A DNA stretch of 64,000 bases from positions 1-64,000 of the forward strand of contig CAKPGM010000007.1 in the NCBI GenBank assembly GCA_934154805.1, in the 5' to 3' direction. Source of the stretch: an uncultured Clostridia bacterium. Lineage in GTDB: Bacteria > Bacillota > Clostridia > TANB77 > CAG-508. The notes under the pieces were generated by a model. The model was given only the letters and a program-made list of their open reading frames with translations, searched no databases and was not told the origin of the DNA. The position numbers and the translations under genes were made by a program. Below are positions 45,486-54,932 of this stretch, piece by piece. The number at the start of each line of letters is the position of its first letter. Position 1 is the stretch's first letter.

Positions 45486-45932
45486 ATGGATTTATTATTA
45501 TTTTTTGCTTTACCAATAGCAACAATAATATTGGCGGTAGTTTTTCAAAAAATACTTAAATGTCCATTGTTAGTAGCAGCTACGTTTTTTGCAATTTACT
45601 TAATCTTGGCATTTAGTGCGTTTGATGAGTCTTTCTTGGTAAATGCTATAGTGTATACAATTTTAGCATTTATTGTAGCAAGTGTTGTTCAATTTATTTG
45701 TAGGGTTGTAGACAATGATGGACTTACTATAAGAAATCTAAGAGCAAATAACATAAGAGCTAATCGTATAAGAACTGATACATTAAGTGCTAATGAAGTT
45801 ATAAATAACGATGATGATGACGATGATAACAATAATGGCAATACTTGTGGATGCAGTAACAATAATGGATGCATTTGTAATAGCAATAATAGAGGATATT
45901 ATGGATACAATAGAGGATGGTATAGAAGGTAA
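45486..45932 (+). CDS. Small membrane protein with Asp/Asn/Cys-rich tail (possibly DUF2651-like)
   Basis: 148 residues, RBS AAAGGAG. Three hydrophobic spans in the first 80 residues (MDLLLFFALPIATIILAVVF and two more), then a polar stretch of RANxIRxDTLSANEV type, a run of six Asp, and an Asn/Gly/Cys tail with CGCSNNNGCIC and a Tyr/Arg end. The N-terminal part resembles small DUF2651/YbeF-type membrane proteins; that assignment is tentative. It sits alone between truA and the Tad-like locus and has its own terminator. Confidence 0.5.
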   Translation: MDLLLFFALPIATIILAVVFQKILKCPLLVAATFFAIYLILAFSAFDESFLVNAIVYTILAFIVASVVQFICRVVDNDGLTIRNLRANNIRANRIRTDTLSANEVINNDDDDDDNNNGNTCGCSNNNGCICNSNNRGYYGYNRGWYRR

Positions 45933-45977
45933 AAAAACATTATTACAAAAGTGTTACAAAAAAATTAAACTTAAATT

Positions 45978-46003
45978 ACAACAGATATTATCTGTTGTTT
46001 TTT
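45978..46003 (+). terminator. Terminator before the Tad-like locus
   Basis: ACAACAGA (45978-45985) pairs with TCTGTTGT (45991-45998), followed by TTTTT. Confidence 0.75.
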
Positions 46004-46011
46004 GATATATT

Positions 46012-46057
46012 TTGTTGTACAATTAAATAAGTAATATATTTTGTCAGAATTATGACA
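46012..46057 (+). promoter_or_regulatory. Putative promoter and dyad of the Tad-like locus
   Basis: TTGTTG (46012-46017), 17 bases, TATATT (46035-46040), then the dyad TGTCA GAATTA TGACA (46042-46057) just downstream of the -10, where an operator would block clearance. It is the only candidate promoter I see ahead of the first genes. Confidence 0.45.
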
Positions 46058-46075
46058 TATAGGAGGAGAAAAAAT

Positions 46076-46984
46076 ATGGCTACAAACCCAATGCAAAAAA
46101 AAGCAAGAAATTCTTTTATATTAGGAATGCTAGTAACATTTTTAATTATGGCACTAGTTGTTGGATTCCTATTAGTTCAATTAAATAAAATGAAAGACGC
46201 AGAAAAAGCAAGAGAAGCAATGTTAGTTAAAACGTATGCGTTAAATACTGATGTTAAGTCAGGAGATTCGATAGATTCAAGCAAGTTAATATCTGTAACA
46301 ATTGATAAAAGTGCAGTACCAACAAACGTAGTAAAAACAGGTACTCTAACAGAAAATACAATTGCTAAAATAGATTTAACTAAAGGAACAGTTGTAACAG
46401 ATTCAATGATAACAGAGTCTGATAGCCCGCTTACAGATGATTTAAGAGTACAAGAATATAATATGATAAGCTTGGCAAGCCAACTTACTTCAGATGATTA
46501 TGTAGACATAAGATTAAGAATGCCATCTGGAGAGGATTATATTGTGTTATCAAAGAAGAGATTAGAGATTCCTGAAATAGGTGGAATAGAATCTATAAAT
46601 ACAATATGGTTGAAATTAACAGAAGACGAAACTCTTACTATGGCAAGTGCAATTGTAGATGCATATAAAATGAATGGTTCTATGCTATATACTACAAGAT
46701 ATGTAGAACCAGGAACACAAACAAAAGCAACACCAACGTACTCACCAAATGCGGAAGTTATACAATTAATTAATAAAGATCCTAACGTTGTTCAAGAAGC
46801 AAAAGCAGCTTTAATTAATAGATACAACGATGATGGTAGATATATTAGAAATAGATTAGACTCAGAAATTTCAAGGATAGAAGAAGATGATAGAACATCA
46901 GGAGTACAATCTGGTACAACAAAAGAAATTTCAACAACACTAGATCAAAGAAAATCATATTTAGATGCATTAGCAGGCAATTAA
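46076..46984 (+). CDS. SAF-domain CpaB-like pilus assembly protein
   Basis: 302 residues from ATG 46076 (AGGAGGAG upstream; the in-frame ATG at 46052 lies in the leader). One membrane span (about 17-40), then a SAF domain (about 57-125: ALNTDVKSGDSIDSSKLISV, TIAKIDLTKGTVVTDSMI) and a CpaB-like second half with SDDYVDIRLRMPSGEDYIVL. In Tad systems CpaB is the periplasmic assembly factor. The C-terminal 80 residues are charged and helical. First gene of the Tad-like locus. Confidence 0.75.
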   Translation: MATNPMQKKARNSFILGMLVTFLIMALVVGFLLVQLNKMKDAEKAREAMLVKTYALNTDVKSGDSIDSSKLISVTIDKSAVPTNVVKTGTLTENTIAKIDLTKGTVVTDSMITESDSPLTDDLRVQEYNMISLASQLTSDDYVDIRLRMPSGEDYIVLSKKRLEIPEIGGIESINTIWLKLTEDETLTMASAIVDAYKMNGSMLYTTRYVEPGTQTKATPTYSPNAEVIQLINKDPNVVQEAKAALINRYNDDGRYIRNRLDSEISRIEEDDRTSGVQSGTTKEISTTLDQRKSYLDALAGN

Positions 46985-47009
46985 GCAATACTTAAAAGTG
47001 GAGGAGACA

Positions 47010-47708
47010 ATGGAGAAGATAGGCTTTATAGGAACATTTGATAAAACAGATTTATTAATATATGTTTCTAGAATATTAGTAGAAATGAATAAAACCGTGT
47101 TAATAATAGATGCAACAGTCAATCAAAAAGCTAAATATATTGTTCCAGTTATTAGCCCAACCATGTCATATGTAACAGAGTTTGAAGGAATAGACGTAGC
47201 TGTTGGATTTAAAGACTATAATGGAATTAAAAGATATTTAGGGATGCCGGAATCGGCAGCCCTAACATATGACTATATAATAATAGATATGGATAGAGCT
47301 GATTTAATAGACAACTTTGGCATTTATGATGCAAAGAAAAACTATTTTGTAACATCATCAGATTTATTTTCGCTAAAAAAAGGATTAGAAGTATTGAGCG
47401 GAATAAAGTTACCTTTACAACTTACAAAGATATATTATTCAAATGATATGTCAAAAGAAGAAGATGAATATTTAAACTATTTATCATTGGGTTACAAAAT
47501 AGAATGGCAAGATGAGAAAATATATTTTCCAATGGATAGTAATGACCAACAAACGATAATTGAAAATCAAAGATCAGCTAAAATAAAATACAAAGAATTG
47601 AGCTCTGGATATAAACAAGCTTTGATATACATAGCAGAAGAAATTACACATACAGAAAAATCAAATGAGGTTAAGAGAATATTTAAACAATTAGAAAGAG
47701 GTATATAA
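47010..47708 (+). CDS. Degenerate ParA/CpaE-like protein, copy 1
   Basis: 232 residues from ATG 47010 (GGAGGAG upstream). The start reads EKIGFIGTFDKTDLLIYVSR, with NKTVLIIDATV and YDYIIIDMDRAD in the places of the ParA strands, but the Walker A glycines and lysine are absent (GTFDKTDL). So it has the fold layout of a MinD/ParA ATPase such as CpaE/TadZ without a usable P-loop. Probably a structural localisation partner of the copy that follows. Its stop lies one base before the next start. Confidence 0.6.
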   Translation: MEKIGFIGTFDKTDLLIYVSRILVEMNKTVLIIDATVNQKAKYIVPVISPTMSYVTEFEGIDVAVGFKDYNGIKRYLGMPESAALTYDYIIIDMDRADLIDNFGIYDAKKNYFVTSSDLFSLKKGLEVLSGIKLPLQLTKIYYSNDMSKEEDEYLNYLSLGYKIEWQDEKIYFPMDSNDQQTIIENQRSAKIKYKELSSGYKQALIYIAEEITHTEKSNEVKRIFKQLERGI

Positions 47709-47709
47709 A

Positions 47710-48555
47710 ATGGCAATAGTATCTTTTTGGAATAACAGTAAAAAAGAAACAGGACAAACTTATTCTGCCATAGCAGTGGCAACCTCTATGTCTATTGAAC
47801 ATAATTATAAAGTATTGGAAATATCAACAGGATTTCAGGACAAAACAGTAGAAGAATGTTTTTGGAATGAAAAGAATGAGAATAATTTAAAAGATATAAT
47901 TGGGCTTCCAACAAGACAAGTTGGAATGAACAATGGAATAGAGGGATTGGTAAAAATTCTTCAAAGTAACAGAAGTTCAAGTAATATTGTATCAGATTAT
48001 TCAAAACCAATATTTAGAGATAGACTAGAAGTTTTACCAGCACCATCAACAGGCAATATATCAGCATATAATGAAATAACAAAATATTATGCAGAACTGT
48101 TAAAAGTAGCAGATAAAAACTATAATGTAATAATAGTAGATATAGATAAAAATATGAAAGAAGAAGATAAGAGAGCAATTTTAAATGTTTCTAATATAGT
48201 TGTTATGACTTTTAAACAAGGAATGGATGCATTGGATGAAATAACAGAATTAAAACAAAAAGGATTGCCATTTGATCCTAATCATTTGATGTTGTTAATG
48301 GGAAAATATGATGAGAGCTCTAAATACAATATAAAAAATGTTACAAGATTTTTAAAAGAAAAAAGAGAAATATCTGCAGTACCATATAGTGTATTGTACA
48401 ATGAAGCAGCTACAGAAGGAAAAGTAGCAGACTATTTCTTAAAATATAGAAGCATGACAGATACAACAGATAAAAATGTAACATTTATAAAAGAAACACA
48501 CAAAGCTTGTGAAAATATAGTATCAAGACTAAAAGAATTGCAAGTTAGAACATAG
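47710..48555 (+). CDS. ParA/CpaE-like protein with altered P-loop, copy 2
   Basis: 281 residues. The N-terminus AIVSFWNNSKKETGQTYSAI lines up with the deviant Walker A of ParA (KGGxGKT): the signature lysine is kept, but the P-loop lysine is replaced by Gln (KKETGQT). YNVIIVDIDKNM stands for Walker B, and a MinD-like GMDALDEITELKQKGLPF follows. It probably belongs to the TadZ/CpaE group that positions Tad machinery, where atypical P-loops are known. Whether it hydrolyses ATP is open. Confidence 0.65.
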   Translation: MAIVSFWNNSKKETGQTYSAIAVATSMSIEHNYKVLEISTGFQDKTVEECFWNEKNENNLKDIIGLPTRQVGMNNGIEGLVKILQSNRSSSNIVSDYSKPIFRDRLEVLPAPSTGNISAYNEITKYYAELLKVADKNYNVIIVDIDKNMKEEDKRAILNVSNIVVMTFKQGMDALDEITELKQKGLPFDPNHLMLLMGKYDESSKYNIKNVTRFLKEKREISAVPYSVLYNEAATEGKVADYFLKYRSMTDTTDKNVTFIKETHKACENIVSRLKELQVRT

Positions 48556-48579
48556 CCTTATTGAAAGGAGAAAAATACA

Positions 48580-50499
48580 ATGAATTTAACTAATCTAATA
48601 TTAATAGTAGTTGTTATAGGTGTGGCTTGTATGATTGTCTACAGATTCATACTTAAGAAGAAAAATGAAGAAGTAGAAGAACAAATACAGGTAGATGACG
48701 CAACTTATACGCTAGACGTTATGAAGGAATTCGTAAAAAAGAGATTAGATGAAATAACAAAGATAAACTTATATGATATAGGTCTTTCTGAAGAGGAATT
48801 AAAAAGAAGAAAGAACAAGAAATACGAGTTAAAAAAAGCTTTAAAGGGTTGTACATATGGAGATGTAAACGATAAGAAATATATTAAGGAATTAATATAT
48901 GATATGCTTTTCAACGAATATGGGGTAGATGAAATAAATGTATCAAAAGCCATTCCTTTTGATGTTCCATCACTATTAACAGCTCAAGATAAATTCGACA
49001 TAATACTATATATGTATAAATCTGAATTTGGCTATGAAGCATTATCTGAAATTATTAAAAAGTATAAATTAGATGAATTGAAATATGTAGCAGGAGAGTC
49101 AAAACCTTGCTACGTAATAACACCGGAAGAAATATCAGATATATATGAAAAAGAGAACTTTGTATTAACATTCCAAGATAAATTAAATGTAGTAGTACAA
49201 AGAATATATCAACATTACAAAGGATATAGTAGCATAGACGAAATAAGAGATATGAATATAGATGGTATCTCAGGAGGTGTATCTGGACTTCCAGAAAGTT
49301 TCTTAAGCCAAGTTGCACAGACTGATGGAGATTATTTAGGACAAATAGTAGAACATAAAGTACCTCGTGCTTGTGATAGTATTTGGATAATGTTCCATGG
49401 TAAATCAATAAGACTTGCGTTCCTATCATTTGGAACAGAAGCAGAATTAAAGAGAGTTTGTCAGAACATATACAAATTCAATAACCCAGGACAATTATCA
49501 GATACAAATGGTTACAAGATCAATGAAATGAAAGACGGTTCCCGTGTCGTTGTTGTTAGACCAAGTATGTCTGAAACGTGGGCATTCTTCGTAAGAAAGT
49601 TCGACGTTAAGAGAGCCACACTAGAACAAATAGTAAAATTCCCTGGAAAAGACGAAACAATAGATTTGTTAAAATACTTAGTAAAAGGAGCAAGAATCAT
49701 ATCACTTACTGGTGAGCAGGGTTGTGGTAAGACAACAATGCTTATGGCAATGATAGAGAACATATACGAAACAATGAACCTTCGTATCACAGAAACTGCA
49801 TTCGAGCTTCACTTAAGAAAAATATACCCAACAAGAAACATATTATCAATGCGTGAAACAGAAACAATTTCTGGACAGGCCTGCTTGGATGTTCAGAAGA
49901 AGACTGACGGTTCTGTTAACATCATCGGTGAGGTTGCAACAGACCCCGTAGCATCTTGGATGATCCAATCAGCACAGGTTGCATCTAAATTTACATTATT
50001 CACTCACCATGCTAAAACATTCCCAGACTTAGTTACAGCACTAAGAAACTCAATGCTTAGAGCAGGAGTGTTCAAAGATGAAAGAACAGCAGAGGAGCAA
50101 GTTGTACAAGTATTAAACTTTGATATCCACTTAGTAAAGGACTTCAGAGGAAGAAGATACATAGAAAGAATAACAGAATGTATACCAGTAGAAGAAAGAA
50201 ACGAATATACATTTGATTATAGAAAAGAAAAAACAACAGAAAAGAAAATAGAAAAGTTTATGGATAACGCAACTATGTTCTTTACAAAAACAACAAACAG
50301 AGAATTATACCAATATAGAAATATACTAGAATATCACGATGGCACATATGTGCTAACAAACCCAATATCAGAAGCAAATATAAAAGCTATGTTAAACAAT
50401 ATGGATGACACAGATGCAGAAGAATTCAAGAAATTTGTTAAGAAAAATTGGGGAATTGAAGCACATAGAGATGCTGATATGATTGAAGAAGAAGCCTAA
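48580..50499 (+). CDS. CpaF/TadA-type secretion ATPase
   Basis: 639 residues, RBS GAAAGGAG. Unusual N-terminal membrane span (about 3-22) before the cytoplasmic part. The N-terminal domain (about 130-300) leads to the core with Walker A GEQGCGKTT (about 379), an Asp-box-like RETETISGQACL, Walker B NIIGEVA (about 447) and the His-box FTHHAKTFPDLV. Hexameric motor for Tad/type IV filament assembly or secretion. Bases about 49,500-50,160 use many C- and GT-ending codons (ATC, TTC, GGT, CGT, GTT) compared with the neighbours. Confidence 0.88.
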   Translation: MNLTNLILIVVVIGVACMIVYRFILKKKNEEVEEQIQVDDATYTLDVMKEFVKKRLDEITKINLYDIGLSEEELKRRKNKKYELKKALKGCTYGDVNDKKYIKELIYDMLFNEYGVDEINVSKAIPFDVPSLLTAQDKFDIILYMYKSEFGYEALSEIIKKYKLDELKYVAGESKPCYVITPEEISDIYEKENFVLTFQDKLNVVVQRIYQHYKGYSSIDEIRDMNIDGISGGVSGLPESFLSQVAQTDGDYLGQIVEHKVPRACDSIWIMFHGKSIRLAFLSFGTEAELKRVCQNIYKFNNPGQLSDTNGYKINEMKDGSRVVVVRPSMSETWAFFVRKFDVKRATLEQIVKFPGKDETIDLLKYLVKGARIISLTGEQGCGKTTMLMAMIENIYETMNLRITETAFELHLRKIYPTRNILSMRETETISGQACLDVQKKTDGSVNIIGEVATDPVASWMIQSAQVASKFTLFTHHAKTFPDLVTALRNSMLRAGVFKDERTAEEQVVQVLNFDIHLVKDFRGRRYIERITECIPVEERNEYTFDYRKEKTTEKKIEKFMDNATMFFTKTTNRELYQYRNILEYHDGTYVLTNPISEANIKAMLNNMDDTDAEEFKKFVKKNWGIEAHRDADMIEEEA

Positions 50500-50536
50500 A
50501 AAACATCATCTAAAAGGAGGTGCAAAAGCTTAAAAT

Positions 50537-52615
50537 ATGCAAGGAAATATTATATTATATATGATGATTGTAATAGCAGCATTGTTAGCTTTTATAGTAG
50601 TAGCGTATCTTATGCTAAGAAAAAAAGCACAATCATCAGACATAGTACAAATTAGACAATTAAGAAAAGGAACAAAGGAACAGAAATTTTCTAAGGAAAT
50701 ATTATACCAGAAATTATATGTTAGATACCTAAGATCTCCTTTTATAAAAAGATACTTATTTAAAATAAGAAGAAGACTTGAAATTATAAATATTGATGAT
50801 GAGTATTTAACAAGAAAGCAAACATCTGAAATATTAACCAAAGCTTTATTAATAATAGTACCAGTAACACTAGTAATAATATTTATAACTAGCAAGAATA
50901 CATTGCTTTTATCAATACTATTAATATTTGAACTATTTATGATAGACACCTTGGTTGATGGAATGGTTGATAAAATAGATAACAAATTATTAACTCAACA
51001 AATAGACTTCTTTGCAGAAATAAGACATGCTTACCATGAATTCAATATGGTTGAAGAAGCAATATATCAAGTTGCTCAAGGTGATAGTGCACCAGAGATG
51101 TCAAGACAAGCAGAAAAAATATACGAAATACTAATATCAGATGATCCAGAAGGAGAACTTGAAAAATATTACGATATAGCACCAAACAGCTTCTTAAAGG
51201 AGTTTGCGGGAATATCATATTTAACTAAAGAATTTGGAGATAGAACAATAGATAAAACCTCATTGTATTTGAAAAACTTAAACAATATAAGTCAAGAAAT
51301 GCAATTGGAAATATTAAAAAGAGATAAATTAAACTATGTATTCCAAAGTTTATCAGTAATCGCAATAGTTCCGTTATTAGCACTAGAACCAATAAAGAAC
51401 TGGGCTGTAAAACAATTCGCTTTTACAAAATCGTTCTATTATGGTAAACAAGGAATGATAGTACAGATATTAATTGTTATATTAACATTTATATGTTATA
51501 TATTAACAAGAAAACTAAAAGATAATGGATCAACAACAATAGATACAAAACCAGATAACCCTTGGGAAGAGAAATTGTACAAAGTACCATTTGTAAAAAA
51601 AGTAGTAGACTTGTTTATTCCTAAGGAAGGAACAAAAGAAAGAAGAAAAATGAAGAATCTTATGAAAGATTCGGCAACAAAAGATAAAATACATTGGATA
51701 TATGAAAAAAGAATTCTATTAACTGTAGTAACATTTGCAGCTTCGTTATTGATATTTGCACAACTACACAAAATACAACTTAACTACATATATACAGAAC
51801 CAACGTCAACTTACAACTTGGTAGGGGAAATGACCGGTAAGGACTTGAAGAAGGCAGAAGAGTTAACTGCAAGTGATAATAAATTCTTAGAGATGTTTAA
51901 AGGAAAAACAAAAACAACACAGGCAGATATCGAAAAAGCAATGAAAAAATCAAAAGACTATGCAAATAGTACAGCAGACGAAATAAAAACCGCAGCAGAG
52001 AGAGTTCTAAAGAAATTAAGACAAGTCAATAGCGAATACTTAAGTTGGTTTGAAATGGTTTTGGCAATGGTATTTGCGGTATTTGGATACAATTTGCCAG
52101 TAGCTCTGTTATTCTTCCAAGCAAAGATGAGAAAGTTGGAAATGGAAGACGAAGTAATGCAATTCCAGACAATAATCTTGATGCTTATGAGAATAGAGAG
52201 AGTAAACGTAGAAATGATACTAGAGTGGTTGGAAAGATACTCAAATATATTCAGAGAACCAATATCAAGATGTGTAAACAATTATGAGAGCGGTCCTTGG
52301 GAAGCTCTAGAACAAATGAAAGATGAAATTAACTATAAAGAATTTATAAGATTAATAGAAAGTATGCAAGCAGCAGTAGAAAAAATACCAATTGCCGAAG
52401 CTTTTGATGAGTTAGATTCAGAAAGAGAATATTATCAGGCAAGAAGAAAAGAATCAAATGATAGATTAATATCTAAGAAGGGAATGATTGGAAAAGTAAT
52501 AGGATTTGCACCAATGGTAGCACTTTTCGTAGGATACCTAATTGTTCCATTAGTATTCATAGGATTAACAAGTATGACATCATCATTTAATACAATGTCT
52601 TCAATGAAGAGATAG
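50537..52615 (+). CDS. Fused TadB/TadC-like platform protein
   Basis: 692 residues. Two type II secretion F-like halves in one chain. Half one has spans near 5-25, 110-150 and 260-320, with LTQQIDFFAEIRHAYHEFNM. Half two has spans near 395-415, 505-530 and 660-680, with MEDEVMQFQTIILMLMRIER, GPWEALEQMKDEI and KIPIAEAFDELDSEREYY. In classical Tad systems these are separate TadB and TadC proteins. AAAGGAGG lies 16 bases before ATG 50537, so the start is a little uncertain. It follows the CpaF gene closely. Confidence 0.75.
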   Translation: MQGNIILYMMIVIAALLAFIVVAYLMLRKKAQSSDIVQIRQLRKGTKEQKFSKEILYQKLYVRYLRSPFIKRYLFKIRRRLEIINIDDEYLTRKQTSEILTKALLIIVPVTLVIIFITSKNTLLLSILLIFELFMIDTLVDGMVDKIDNKLLTQQIDFFAEIRHAYHEFNMVEEAIYQVAQGDSAPEMSRQAEKIYEILISDDPEGELEKYYDIAPNSFLKEFAGISYLTKEFGDRTIDKTSLYLKNLNNISQEMQLEILKRDKLNYVFQSLSVIAIVPLLALEPIKNWAVKQFAFTKSFYYGKQGMIVQILIVILTFICYILTRKLKDNGSTTIDTKPDNPWEEKLYKVPFVKKVVDLFIPKEGTKERRKMKNLMKDSATKDKIHWIYEKRILLTVVTFAASLLIFAQLHKIQLNYIYTEPTSTYNLVGEMTGKDLKKAEELTASDNKFLEMFKGKTKTTQADIEKAMKKSKDYANSTADEIKTAAERVLKKLRQVNSEYLSWFEMVLAMVFAVFGYNLPVALLFFQAKMRKLEMEDEVMQFQTIILMLMRIERVNVEMILEWLERYSNIFREPISRCVNNYESGPWEALEQMKDEINYKEFIRLIESMQAAVEKIPIAEAFDELDSEREYYQARRKESNDRLISKKGMIGKVIGFAPMVALFVGYLIVPLVFIGLTSMTSSFNTMSSMKR

Positions 52616-52633
52616 TAGAAAGGAAATAAGTCT

Positions 52634-53287
52634 ATGGAAAACGCAACAAAAGCATTAGAAATGGCAGCAAGTGTATTAATCGGAGTTTTGATATTAGCAG
52701 CATTAATATTTGCATATACACAAATAGCAGAAGAAAAAAGAATAGAAGAGAAAAACGAAAGAGCAAGTCAACTTTCTAAATTCAATATAAATTATGAATC
52801 TTATACAAAAGATAAAGTATATGGAAGTGAAATACTTTCGCTTGCCAATGAAATCATAAATTATAATACAAGAAAAGCTGTAGATGGGTATCAAGAAATT
52901 ACTTTAGAAGTAATAATAAATACAGGTGTAATTGATGGACAATTTTTTAAGAGTGGTACATATACAGCAAACAACCTAAGCGATAAATATATAAGTCTGT
53001 CAAAAAAAATACAAGAAGCAAATAAAAGTAATTATGCAGGCAAAAGTGTTTCATATTGGGCTAATGCTCTACCAGTTAGAAATATGACAGAATTTAAAAA
53101 AACGATAGAAGAGCATAACTATAATATTTCAGAAAGTGATTATGATAAATTATTTGATGAAATAAAAACGTATAAAAAACTAATAAGTGAGCAAAACGAT
53201 TTTGCAAGGAAAACATTTAAATATAATGATACAATCGAATATGATTCAGGCAACGGTAAGGTATTAACGATGAAATTTACAGATTAA
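52634..53287 (+). CDS. Pilin-like protein 1 of the MENA family
   Basis: 217 residues, RBS GAAAGGAAA. MENATKALEMAASVLIGVLI: the hydrophobic segment begins about residue 8, with only four polar residues and no leader or prepilin-peptidase site. After a charged helix comes the family motif YESYTKDKVYGSEILSLANE followed by IINYN. The rest is polar. One of six or more related small proteins in a row; likely a filament subunit or minor pilin. Confidence 0.6.
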   Translation: MENATKALEMAASVLIGVLILAALIFAYTQIAEEKRIEEKNERASQLSKFNINYESYTKDKVYGSEILSLANEIINYNTRKAVDGYQEITLEVIINTGVIDGQFFKSGTYTANNLSDKYISLSKKIQEANKSNYAGKSVSYWANALPVRNMTEFKKTIEEHNYNISESDYDKLFDEIKTYKKLISEQNDFARKTFKYNDTIEYDSGNGKVLTMKFTD

Positions 53288-53309
53288 AAGCAAGGAGGAC
53301 TAAAAGAAC

Positions 53310-53846
53310 GTGGAAAATGCAAGTAGAGCATTACTAATGGCAGCTTCGATATTAGTAGGCGTTTTAATGTTATCATTAGTTGTGTATTTATATACTATTT
53401 TTGGCGACTTTGGTTCTCAAATAACTGCGAGAATAAAACAAAAAGAAACAGATGAATTTAATGTGCAGTTTACAAAATATGAAAGTTATAAAGACGAGAA
53501 TGGAAAATGGCAGAATACTTGCTTAGCAAGTGATATAATAACTATAGCCAATTTGGCTAAAGACAATAATGCACAATATGAATTTGGAACAGATTCAATA
53601 ACAGAAAAAGAAAAGGCAGGAACATTATATATAACTGTTGATACCAAAGCTATTAGTGGAGGAAATAAAAACTTTGAAACATTATCTTCAGAAGAATATA
53701 CAAATTTCTTAAAACAAAATACTGGAGAAGAAGAAACTCAAAATGATGGTAGTAAAAATTATGTTTTGAAAAAATATATATGTGAGATTTCAATTGATGA
53801 CTCTAGTAGAAGAGTAAAAAAAGTTGTATTAAAACCAGAACAATAA
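53310..53846 (+). CDS. Pilin-like protein 2 of the MENA family
   Basis: 178 residues from a GTG behind AAGGAGG. MENASRALLMAASILVGVLM with the same start pattern, then KYESYKDENGKWQNTCLASD and an N-rich continuation (KDNN). Soluble C-terminal domain with no named fold. Twenty-two bases after pilin-like 1, in the same presumed operon. Confidence 0.6.
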   Translation: MENASRALLMAASILVGVLMLSLVVYLYTIFGDFGSQITARIKQKETDEFNVQFTKYESYKDENGKWQNTCLASDIITIANLAKDNNAQYEFGTDSITEKEKAGTLYITVDTKAISGGNKNFETLSSEEYTNFLKQNTGEEETQNDGSKNYVLKKYICEISIDDSSRRVKKVVLKPEQ

Positions 53847-53882
53847 AATTTTAAAGAATTAGATAAAAATGTAAAATAATGA

Positions 53883-53911
53883 TTGCATATTAATTATCAC
53901 AATGTTATAAT
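53883..53911 (+). promoter_or_regulatory. Internal promoter in the pilin cluster
   Basis: TTGCAT (53883-53888), 17 bases, TATAAT (53906-53911): a near-consensus sigma-A promoter. It covers an ATG at 53883, which argues against that ATG as a start. It could let the downstream pilins be made in excess over the assembly proteins. Confidence 0.65.
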
Positions 53912-53930
53912 TGCATTAAGAAAGGCAAAT

Positions 53931-54371
53931 ATGAAAAGAAATATTATATTTATTGTATCAATCTTTCTAGTAATAATAGTTATTATTGCATATAGCATTT
54001 TTAATACAAGAAAAATAAAAGAGAAAATTGCTCAAGATAATAAACCATATGAAAGTTTTTATGGACAACCAGTATTAGGAACAGATGTAATTTCACTTAT
54101 AAACAAAGCAATAGATAATAATGAAAAAAATGCAGTAGAAAGAAATGAAAAAGGTAATTACATAGATAATGAAAAAAATTCGATAATAATAAAAATTAAA
54201 TTTTTAGAATTAGAAGACGTCATATCTATGGAAGCAATAGAAAAGCAAGGAATACAAAGGTTTATACAAAACTTTGGAGCATTTAGCTTTAAATGCACAA
54301 ATATAGAATATCACCAGAAAACTGGAAATGTAAAACAATTGTATTTTGAGCAAATAGAATCAAGTTATTAA
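53931..54371 (+). CDS. Pilin-like protein 3, variant start
   Basis: 146 residues from ATG 53931 (AAGAAAGG upstream). MKRNIIFIVSIFLVIIVIIA lacks the MENA start, but the downstream part has the family motif: YESFYGQPVLGTDVISLINK followed by AIDNNEKNAV. Single membrane span then a soluble domain ending QLYFEQIESSY. Placed right after the internal promoter. Confidence 0.55.
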   Translation: MKRNIIFIVSIFLVIIVIIAYSIFNTRKIKEKIAQDNKPYESFYGQPVLGTDVISLINKAIDNNEKNAVERNEKGNYIDNEKNSIIIKIKFLELEDVISMEAIEKQGIQRFIQNFGAFSFKCTNIEYHQKTGNVKQLYFEQIESSY

Positions 54372-54440
54372 TATTTTATATTTCAAAAGAAATATAATTT
54401 AAATATAAAAAATAAACAATTTTAAAGGAGGAATTTAAAA

Positions 54441-54881
54441 ATGGAGAATGCAAGTAAAGCATTAATTATAGCAGGAGCTATACTATTATCAATATTAATT
54501 ATAGGATTGGGTATGTATATATACCAACAAGCAAATAGTGCAACACAAGGAACAAACTTAGACCCAACAAAGGCACAAGCATACAATGGAGAATTTTTAC
54601 AATATGAAGGAGTAAGAACAGGAACAGATGTAAAGGCATTAGTAAGTGCAATATCAAATCATAACAGAGTTAACGCTGATGATGTATCTAGACTAATATT
54701 AATAGATGAAAAATCTGATGCAGATGAAGTTATAGATCCTACTTGGGAAAATGTAGATGAAAATAAAACACCAGCATATTATAAATCTGGATTAACATAT
54801 AAAGTAAGTTTTTCATATAATACATCTGGATATATAACTGTTGCTCATATTGTGCAACAAGGAAAGAATGGGCAACAATAA
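54441..54881 (+). CDS. Pilin-like protein 4 (major-type paralogue a)
   Basis: 146 residues, RBS AAAGGAGG. MENASKALIIAGAILLSILI, then GMYIYQQANSATQGTNLDPT and the motif YEGVRTGTDVKALVSAISNH. The first 75 residues are nearly the same as in the next two genes; the C-terminal half varies but keeps SGLTYKVSFSYNTSGYIT near the end. The best-conserved and repeated type, so a candidate major subunit. Confidence 0.65.
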   Translation: MENASKALIIAGAILLSILIIGLGMYIYQQANSATQGTNLDPTKAQAYNGEFLQYEGVRTGTDVKALVSAISNHNRVNADDVSRLILIDEKSDADEVIDPTWENVDENKTPAYYKSGLTYKVSFSYNTSGYITVAHIVQQGKNGQQ

Positions 54882-54932
54882 AATAATTATCAAAATGCCA
54901 TATAACTGCAGATAGAAAGGAATATATAATAG

